The notes beneath the pieces are model-generated. The model did no database searches. It was not told the DNA's origin and saw only the letters and a list, made by a program, of their open reading frames with translations. DNA of 39,087 nucleotides from Pyrinomonadaceae bacterium (GTDB lineage: Bacteria; Acidobacteriota; Blastocatellia; Pyrinomonadales; Pyrinomonadaceae). This document shows, piece after piece, positions 33,101 to 39,087 of the stretch. The position numbers and the translations under genes are program-made. The stretch covers positions 1 to 39,087 of the forward strand of contig JAUZFQ010000087.1 in the NCBI GenBank assembly GCA_030838445.1, given 5' to 3'. Numbering within the stretch: the stretch's first letter is position 1; every line of letters begins with the position of its first letter.

Positions 33101-36100
33101 CGACCAACGGCAAGATTGACCGCAAGGCGCTGCCCGCGCCCGACGCCGCGGAAGAGACGGCGACTAGCTATCTCGCGCCGCGCACGGCCTGCGAAGAGAT
33201 CGTCTGCAACGTCTGGGCGGAAGTGTTAGGTAGAGCGCGCGTCGGCGTGGACGAAGACTTCTTCGCGCTGGGCGGTCACTCGTTACTGGCGACACAGGTC
33301 ATCTCACGCGTGCGCGCCGTGTTCGGCGTGGAAGTGCCGCTACGCGTTATGTTCGAGACGCCGACACCCGAAGCGTTGGCCGCCGAGGTCGAGCGGTTAA
33401 AGAAAAAGCGGGACGGCGCGGCGACGCTAGCCACGGAACTCGTGCGCGCGGATCGAGGCGACCGTGTGCCACTGTCGTTCGCGCAGCAACGCCTCTGGTT
33501 CATAGACCAACTCGAACCCGGCAACGCCGCCTACAACGTCCCCTTCGCCGTCCGCCTGACAGGCACGCTCAACGTCGCCGCGCTGACCGATTCACTCAGC
33601 GAGATCGTCCGGCGGCATGAAGTCCTACGCACCAGTTTTCCGACCGTGGACGCCGCACCCGTCCAACTAATCCACGAAGCGCAACCTGTGCCCGTGCCGG
33701 TCATGGACGTTGCTCACTTATCTCTCACGGAGCGTGAGCAGGCGGCGCAGAAGTTGGCGACGGCCGAAGCGGGGAAGCCCTTCGACCTCGCAGCCGGATC
33801 GCTCTTGCGCGCGCTTCTGGTGCGACTGAGCGAGCAAGAGCACGTGCTTGTCGTCGTGCTCCATCACATCGTCTCGGATGGCTGGTCAACCGGCGTGCTG
33901 GTGCGCGAGTTCAGCCAACTCTACGAAGCCTATCAAGCAGGGCAGCCGTCGCCCTTAGCGGAGTTGCCGATTCAGTACGCGGACTACGCGGTGTGGCAGC
34001 GCGAGTGGCTGACGGGTGACGTGTTGGACTCGCAACTGGCGTACTGGCGCGAACAACTGAAAGATTTAGAGCGGCTGGAACTGCCCACCGACGGCGCGCA
34101 CGCGACGGCGAGTGCGGCGGGCGCGGTCGTGCGCTTCGAGGTCGGCGCGGAGTTGACCGAAGGGCTGCGCGAATTAAGTCGCAGAGAAGGCGTCACGCTG
34201 TTCATGGTGTTGACGGGCGCGCTGCAACTGTTATTGAGCAAATACACGGGACAGACGGACGTGGCGGTGGGGACGGCGGTGGCGAACCGTGGGCGGGTGG
34301 AGATTGAACCTCTCGTCGGCTTCTTCGTCAACACGCTGGTGTTGCGCACGGATTTGTCGGGCGCGCCGAGTTTCGCAGAGTTGCTCGGACGGGTGCGTGA
34401 GACGGTGCTCGGCGCATACGCGCATCAGGAGTTGCCGTTCGAGAAGTTGGTGGACGAGGTCGCCCCGCGCCGCGATTTGTCCCGCTCGCCGCTCTTTCAG
34501 GTGATGCTCGTCATGCAGAACCTCTCGGCCGCGGAGATGCGTCTCGACGGGCTGGCAATCGAGCCGCTCGAAGTTTCGCACGGCGGCGCGAAGTTCGACC
34601 TCATGCTGACGCTCGACGAACGCGCGGGGAGCATCGTCGCAGACCTTGAGTTTCGGACGGAACTCTTCTCGCGCGCCGCCGTCGAGCGTCTGCGCGATCA
34701 CTTCCTGCGCGTGTTGGAGACGTGCGCCGCCGACGCGCGACGCAACATCGCCGCGTTTGAGTTGACGCCGGAGACGGAGCGCGCGCGACTCCTTGAGATG
34801 TCGCAGCCCACGCGCCGCGCGTTCGACGTCGAGTGCGTGCACGAGTCGTTCCGCCGTCAGGCCATGCGGACGCCGCACGCCGTCGCGTTGGAAGACGACG
34901 AACGCACACGCACCTATGCCGAACTCGATCAAGATTCAGACCGCGTGGCGCGTGCTTTACGTCGCGCCGGTATCGGCCGCGGGACGCTCGTCGGCGTCTG
35001 CCTCGAACGCGGCGTGGAGTTGGTGGCCGTGCTGCTCGGCGTGCTCAAGGCGGGCGCGGCTTACGTTCCTTTAGACCCCGAATACCCGGCCGAACGTCTG
35101 GACTACATGATCGGCGACGCGTGTGTCGCCGCCGTCGTCACAGACCCGGCGCTCTCCGTCTCCGCGCTCACCACTTGCCCCGCGCCGAAACTCATCGCCG
35201 GAGAGTTATTGTCGCAATGCGACGCAGCCGTCGAAGAGGTGTTGCCTCGCGTCTCGAACGACGAGTTGGCCTACGTGATTTACACGTCGGGTTCGACGGG
35301 CAGGCCGAAGGGCGTCGCCGTCTCGCACGCCGCGTTGAGCAATCACATGTCGTGGTTTTGTGAGACGTTCGACGTCGGCGCGGGGGATCGCGTCCTGCAA
35401 AAGACGGTCGTCAGTTTCGACGCGTCGGTGTGGGAGTTTTACGCGCCGCTGCTCGTCGGCGGCACGCTCTTGTTGGCGGGCGCGGGCGCGCACCGCGACC
35501 CGGCCGCGCTCGTCGAAAACATCCGCCGCGGGCGCGCGACGATCTTACAGGTCGTGCCGACGATGCTGAGCTTCCTCGTCAAACAGGACGGCTGGCGCGA
35601 CTGCGAGACGCTGCGCCTCGTCTGCTGCGGCGGCGAAGCACTCGCCGAAACGCTGCGGCAAAAATTTTCCGAGACGACGCGCGCCGAACTCGTCAACCTC
35701 TACGGCCCGACCGAGGCCACGATTGACGCGACCTACTGGCGGAGTGCAGACGGCGCGCCGCTCGGCATCGGCCGTCCGATTGCGAACGCCACCGCCTACG
35801 TCTTGGACGCGTGGGGCGGCCTGTGCCCCGTGGGCATCGCGGGCGAACTCTATATCGGCGGCGCGGGCGTCGCGCGCGGCTACGTCAACCGGCCGGAGTT
35901 GACGGCCGAGAAGTTCATCCCCGACCCGTTCTCAACCGTCGGCGGCGCGCGGCTCTACCGCACGGGCGACATGGTGCGCTGGCGCGCAGACGGTCAACTG
36001 GAATTTTTAGGCAGACAGGATGCGCAGGTGAAGCTGCGCGGCTACCGCATCGAACTCGGCGAGATCGAGTCGGTGATTGCACGACACATCGGCGTGCGCC

Positions 36101-38133
36101 AGTGTGCCGCCGTCATCAGAGAACACGGTGGAAGCGACACGCTGGTCGCTTACGTCGCAGGCGACACGGAAGTCGGCGAGTTGCGCGAGCATCTCACGCG
36201 ACACCTGCCCTCCTACATGGTGCCGCAGCGCATCGTCAGACTCGATGCCTTGCCCCTGACCACCAACGGCAAAGTTAACCGTCAAGCTCTCCCCGCGCCC
36301 GACGCCCTATCGGCCGCCGAGAATGGCACGACCGGCTACGCCGCGCCACGCACGGCGGTCGAAGCACTCCTGTGCCGCGTCTGGGCGGAAGTCTTAGGCC
36401 GCGAGCGTGTCGGCATCCACGACAACTTCTTCGAACTCGGTGGCGACTCGATCCTCAGCATCCAGATCGGAGCGCGCGCCGCACAGCACGGCCTGACGCT
36501 CACGACGCGCGAGTTGTTCGAGCACCAGACCATCGCCGCCCTCGGCGAAGCAGCAGGGTTAGAGTTAGCAGGCGAGGGCAGCACGCGCGGGATGAGTGGC
36601 GGCGACGAGGTGGCGCTGACACCCATCCAGCGATGGTTCTTCTCTCAAGGATGGCGACGCGAGTGGCACTACAACCAGGCGGCGCTACTGGCCGACGCAG
36701 CGACAGTGGACGGCAGGCTGATGCAGGCAGCGGTCGAGCAAGTCTTAGCCGCACACGAAGTCTTCGACCTGCGCTACGACCGAACAGAGAGCGGGGAAGT
36801 ACGCCAACGCTACGCCGGGCGGACGGTGGAGAGCGAGGGAAGTGCGGAGAGCGAGAGCACTCGGCCGCGACGATGCGGGCGTGCTGACTTGCGCTCATTG
36901 CCGCGGGCGGCGCAGGGCAAGGTGATTGAACAGGTGGCGGCACGGGTGCAAGCGAGCTTGAACTTAGAGAGCGGCTGCCTCGTCGCCGCGCTGCGCTTCG
37001 AGGTGACAGGTGAGGTGGACAGCGACACGGGCGAGGGCGGCGCGGTTGGTGGGCGACTCTTAGTCGTGGCACATCACCTCGTGATTGATGGAGTGTCGTG
37101 GCGCATCCTGCTCGATCAGGTCGAGCGTGTTTATCAGGACGTGCAAGCGGGCAAAGAAAGTGTGCTGCGCGGACAAGGGAGTTCCTTCGGCCAGTGGGCG
37201 CAGGCGCTCATGCAGGAAGCCGGGAGCGACGAGACGCAAGGAGAGTTGGCCTACTGGCTCACGCAGCAACCGCGCAGAGATGAACGGTTGCCGCGCGACT
37301 ACAAGGCGGGCGCGAACACGGTCGCGTCAAGTGAGTCAATAGCGGTGGAGTTCGACGCCGAGCAGACGGATATTCTGTTACGGGAAGTGCCGCGGCGGCT
37401 GCGCGCGCAGGTGGAAGAGGTGCTCGTGCTGGGCGTCGTCGAAGCTCTGCGGGAGTGGGGCGGGAACCAGTCAGTCGTAGTGGAATGTGAGGGACACGGC
37501 AGAGAGCCGGTGGCGGGCGTGGATGTGACGCAGACGGTCGGTTGGTTCACCACGCTGTATCCAGTGCGCTTCACCAAGACGACAGAAGGTGACATGACGT
37601 GTGACAGCCGCAGCGCGACGAGTGACAACGGCGGCGTGACGATCACGGAGCGGTTGCGCGAAGTGCGCGACCAATTGCGTGGAGTGCCGCGCAAGGGCTT
37701 GGGCTACGGGTTATTGAAGTACGTCGGTCAAGCCGAAGCGTTGGCGGGTGTGAATGCGGAGGTGAGTTTCAACTACTTGGGGCAGTGGGATGCCAACCTC
37801 GGCGGACTATTCCATGGCGCGCAGGAGAGCGCGGGTGAGTCGCAGTGGGAAGGCGAGGAGCGGTCGCACCTGATCGAAGTCCACGGGAGCGTGAGCGGGG
37901 CGCGGTTGCGCATGGTGTGGACGTATAGCCGCAACCTGCATAAGGCAGAGACGATGGAGCGGGTGGCAGCGTTGTTCCGCCGCACGGTCGAACAGGTCGT
38001 CGCGGCGTGCGTTGGCGAGTGCGATGCGGGGTTGTGTTTGGAAGATGAGAGTGCGGAGGCGGAGAGTTCCGACTTCTCGCTCTCCGATGCGGAATTGAGT
38101 GATTTGCTGGCAGAGGTTGGTGCGCGCGAATGA
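30121..38133 (+). CDS. NRPS, C-A-PCP-C-A-PCP-E (2670 aa)
   Basis: Two C motifs (HHIACDRVS, HHIVSDGWS), two A domains (YTSGSTGRPKG twice), PCPs LGGHSLLAT and LGGDSILSI, and an E domain (HHLVIDGVSWRIL, VGWFTTLYPV, SFNYLGQ). Confidence 0.95.
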   Translation: MTDRTADTSHPTSTRRDASAATATATATVASSANMPSPVVAQSSADAAARPLSFAQERLWLAQEIEPESYRYNEVTVHRVTGDLRPRVLAQAVVRLAERHEVLRTTYALGDEGLRQVALPADALALAVVDLSALGRSAAPAALRAELARMRRKPFRLDRDVPVRATLFQTSRGESFFAVAVHHIACDRVSAAIFIGELCAVYDALARGAEAQLPPLRAQYADFAAWERSHFTDERLEREAAYWGDLLAGASAPELPFRKRSNERGALDAAAHTLTLDAPLVKTLAAFARKSGTTVPNVLLAALSSLVARYTAQRKIAVALPLAARHRPEVEKLIGLFVNTVVLGIDVPAEATFAQIVKHVSRRAFEVYARGGVPFNSVAERRGIAVEPLLEMAWTYLGGGLGATETAGALRFEPTTNLLADKAVFPLEFLVVESGGQIELRMVYARELFEPEASARFLSNYENLLRSATAAPTLKLSELELIGDAERAQLLKQGTGARATHAAADFLELFRTAVAQTPDAPAVSSEQVVATYAELDAASERIARVIREQKLAAEDVVAVVSERVPEVLSCLLACLKTNTSYLPISRAYPRERVREILRDACVKLTLTFRAFAEDASTHDAPIVCLDELDANTRGAVSTEPTDTAVALESCAGNLAYIIYTSGSTGRPKGVLVERGGMLNHLLAKVCVLELTAADVVAFNAPVSFDISIWQMLAPLAAAASVRFVSEAAAADPARLCEDLIAGGVTIFETVPSMLGAMLDAPECARLNDSKLRWVISNAEALPPGMCRRFEEKFPAIRLLNAYGPTECSDDVTHFEIKPTAAAADFEIVPIGSPVANTQLYVLDGAGRLCPSGVLGELYIGGTGVARGYVNRPELTAEKFVPDPFGGHAGARLYRTGDVVRWREDRQLEFLGRQDQQVKLRGYRIELGEIESALSTHAGVGQCAVMVLEIAGAQTLVAYIAGDADAAGLREHAARQLPSYMVPQRVVKLDALPLTTNGKIDRKALPAPDAAEETATSYLAPRTACEEIVCNVWAEVLGRARVGVDEDFFALGGHSLLATQVISRVRAVFGVEVPLRVMFETPTPEALAAEVERLKKKRDGAATLATELVRADRGDRVPLSFAQQRLWFIDQLEPGNAAYNVPFAVRLTGTLNVAALTDSLSEIVRRHEVLRTSFPTVDAAPVQLIHEAQPVPVPVMDVAHLSLTEREQAAQKLATAEAGKPFDLAAGSLLRALLVRLSEQEHVLVVVLHHIVSDGWSTGVLVREFSQLYEAYQAGQPSPLAELPIQYADYAVWQREWLTGDVLDSQLAYWREQLKDLERLELPTDGAHATASAAGAVVRFEVGAELTEGLRELSRREGVTLFMVLTGALQLLLSKYTGQTDVAVGTAVANRGRVEIEPLVGFFVNTLVLRTDLSGAPSFAELLGRVRETVLGAYAHQELPFEKLVDEVAPRRDLSRSPLFQVMLVMQNLSAAEMRLDGLAIEPLEVSHGGAKFDLMLTLDERAGSIVADLEFRTELFSRAAVERLRDHFLRVLETCAADARRNIAAFELTPETERARLLEMSQPTRRAFDVECVHESFRRQAMRTPHAVALEDDERTRTYAELDQDSDRVARALRRAGIGRGTLVGVCLERGVELVAVLLGVLKAGAAYVPLDPEYPAERLDYMIGDACVAAVVTDPALSVSALTTCPAPKLIAGELLSQCDAAVEEVLPRVSNDELAYVIYTSGSTGRPKGVAVSHAALSNHMSWFCETFDVGAGDRVLQKTVVSFDASVWEFYAPLLVGGTLLLAGAGAHRDPAALVENIRRGRATILQVVPTMLSFLVKQDGWRDCETLRLVCCGGEALAETLRQKFSETTRAELVNLYGPTEATIDATYWRSADGAPLGIGRPIANATAYVLDAWGGLCPVGIAGELYIGGAGVARGYVNRPELTAEKFIPDPFSTVGGARLYRTGDMVRWRADGQLEFLGRQDAQVKLRGYRIELGEIESVIARHIGVRQCAAVIREHGGSDTLVAYVAGDTEVGELREHLTRHLPSYMVPQRIVRLDALPLTTNGKVNRQALPAPDALSAAENGTTGYAAPRTAVEALLCRVWAEVLGRERVGIHDNFFELGGDSILSIQIGARAAQHGLTLTTRELFEHQTIAALGEAAGLELAGEGSTRGMSGGDEVALTPIQRWFFSQGWRREWHYNQAALLADAATVDGRLMQAAVEQVLAAHEVFDLRYDRTESGEVRQRYAGRTVESEGSAESESTRPRRCGRADLRSLPRAAQGKVIEQVAARVQASLNLESGCLVAALRFEVTGEVDSDTGEGGAVGGRLLVVAHHLVIDGVSWRILLDQVERVYQDVQAGKESVLRGQGSSFGQWAQALMQEAGSDETQGELAYWLTQQPRRDERLPRDYKAGANTVASSESIAVEFDAEQTDILLREVPRRLRAQVEEVLVLGVVEALREWGGNQSVVVECEGHGREPVAGVDVTQTVGWFTTLYPVRFTKTTEGDMTCDSRSATSDNGGVTITERLREVRDQLRGVPRKGLGYGLLKYVGQAEALAGVNAEVSFNYLGQWDANLGGLFHGAQESAGESQWEGEERSHLIEVHGSVSGARLRMVWTYSRNLHKAETMERVAALFRRTVEQVVAACVGECDAGLCLEDESAEAESSDFSLSDAELSDLLAEVGARE
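31620..33130 (+). other. Adenylation domain A2, substrate not assigned
   Basis: Manual code reading D-I-W-E-I-N-A-D-D-(K) from FDISIWQML, IFETVPSML, VISNAEA and NAYGPTECSDDVT. Confidence 0.6.
32095..32130 (+). repeat. 36-nt intragenic repeat at the A3 motif, copy in A2
   Basis: tacacgtcgggttcgacgggcaggccgaagggcgtc, identical to 35281-35316. Confidence 0.95.
34830..36290 (+). other. Adenylation domain A3, Gln-like specificity code
   Basis: Manual code reading D-A-W-Q-C-G-L-I-D-(K) from FDASVWEFY, ILQVVPTML, VCCGGEA and NLYGPTEATIDAT; close to the Gln code DAWQFGLIDK. Confidence 0.65.
35281..35316 (+). repeat. 36-nt intragenic repeat at the A3 motif, copy in the third adenylation domain
   Basis: Identical to 32095-32130. 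Confidence 0.95.
36595..38030 (+). other. Epimerization domain
   Basis: HHLVIDGVSWRIL, DVTQTVGWFTTLYPV, KGLGYGLLKY, VSFNYLGQ; preceded by a GGDS-type PCP. Confidence 0.9.
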
Positions 38134-39087
38134 ACGATAAGAAAAAGATTGAGACCGTCTACCCGTTGTCGCCGCTGCAAGAGGGCATGCTGTTTCATTC
38201 GGCGGCCGACCCGGCGGCCGGTCTCTATTTCGAGCAGACGAGTTACACCCTCGAAGGCCGACTCGATGTCGAGCGATTCCGCCGCGCGTGGGAGTGCGTC
38301 ATCGAGCGGCACGCGATCTTGCGCACGGCGTTCAATAAGGCCGGGACGGCGCAGGTCGTCTTCAAGCGCGCGTCCGCGCCTTGGACGTGTCTCGACTGGC
38401 GCGAACTGGCGGAAGCGCAACGGGCGTCGGAACTGCAAGCTTATCTCGCACGCGACCGTGCGGAAGGCTTCGACGTGACGAACGCGCCGCTGTTGCGCTT
38501 CGCGCTCATCCGTCTGACGGATACGTCCTACAAGTTCGTCGTCAGTTACCATCACGTGCTGCTCGACGGCTGGTCTTACGTCCGCGTCCTCAACGAGGTC
38601 ACGACTTTCTACGAGGCGCTCGGACGCAACGCGGAGTTGCGCCTGCCCGAGCCGCGCCCTTACCGCGACTACATCAAGTGGCTCAAGCGACAGGATCAAA
38701 CGCAGTCGGAAGCGTTCTGGCGCAGACGCCTGCGCGGCATCGCGGAGCAGACCTCTCTGGCGGACGCTTTCACGGGGGGCGCGCCCGGCGGCAAGCTGGG
38801 CGAGATCGAATGCATCATTGATTCCGACGCGACAGGTCTGACCGAACTCACGCGCCGCGCACAGATCACTTTGAACACGCTGGTGCAGGGTGGCTGGGGT
38901 TTGCTGTTGAGCCGGTACGTCGGTCGGTCGGATGTCGTGTTCGGCGCAACCGTCTCCGGCCGTCCACCTGCGCTGGCGGGTGTCGAACAGATGATCGGCC
39001 TCTTCATCAACACGCTGCCCGTGCGCGTGCAGGTTGGGACGGACGTGAGCGTCACGGCGTGGCTGCGACAGTTGCAGCGCGAGGCGG
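38130..39087 (+). CDS. Next NRPS, N-terminal condensation domain (DCL-like), truncated by the window edge
   Basis: ATGA overlap with the preceding stop; MNDKKKIETVYPLSPLQEGMLFHSAADPAAGLYFEQTSY... YHHVLLDGWS... GLFINTLPVR. Absent from the ORF track because it has no stop in the window. Confidence 0.92.
   Translation, partial: MNDKKKIETVYPLSPLQEGMLFHSAADPAAGLYFEQTSYTLEGRLDVERFRRAWECVIERHAILRTAFNKAGTAQVVFKRASAPWTCLDWRELAEAQRASELQAYLARDRAEGFDVTNAPLLRFALIRLTDTSYKFVVSYHHVLLDGWSYVRVLNEVTTFYEALGRNAELRLPEPRPYRDYIKWLKRQDQTQSEAFWRRRLRGIAEQTSLADAFTGGAPGGKLGEIECIIDSDATGLTELTRRAQITLNTLVQGGWGLLLSRYVGRSDVVFGATVSGRPPALAGVEQMIGLFINTLPVRVQVGTDVSVTAWLRQLQREA

Overview
High-GC bacterial DNA. The host is possibly Acidobacteriota, a weak guess from gene style only. 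The window has two halves. (A) 1-15.6 kb is mostly housekeeping or envelope genes: a transposase-like C-terminal remnant, DinB-like protein (-), OmpR-type response regulator, two paralogous AMIN-like/TM/HEAT-repeat proteins, GH25 lysozyme, uvrB, FAD-linked (GlcD-like) oxidase, aroC and a DUF1206 membrane protein (-). Intergenic gaps here carry degenerate 7-bp-period repeats arranged as long inverted repeats. (B) From about 15.8 kb to the right edge is a plus-strand lipopeptide/glycolipopeptide biosynthetic gene cluster that runs off the window. It has a strong sigma70-like promoter and a ~555-nt untranslated leader with a duplicated ~40-bp element and several hairpins, followed by a specialised NusG paralog (LoaP/RfaH/UpxY-like). 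Next come a PhyH-type Fe(II)/2OG dioxygenase, membrane M28 peptidase, a ~100-aa unknown protein, a FAAL-ACP-C-A-PCP synthetase, GT4 and GT2 glycosyltransferases, a GT51 peptidoglycan glycosyltransferase with no visible membrane anchor, a C-A-PCP-C-A-PCP-E NRPS, and the start of another NRPS (C domain). My manual reading of the A-domain codes suggests Ser-like, unassigned, and Gln-like (epimerised). The most interesting hypothesis is that the NusG paralog acts on the duplicated leader element to read through terminator-like hairpins inside the ~23 kb+ cluster. The second is that the embedded GT51 protein is a self-resistance or repurposed enzyme. All calls come from reading the sequence; no searches or folding programs were run.
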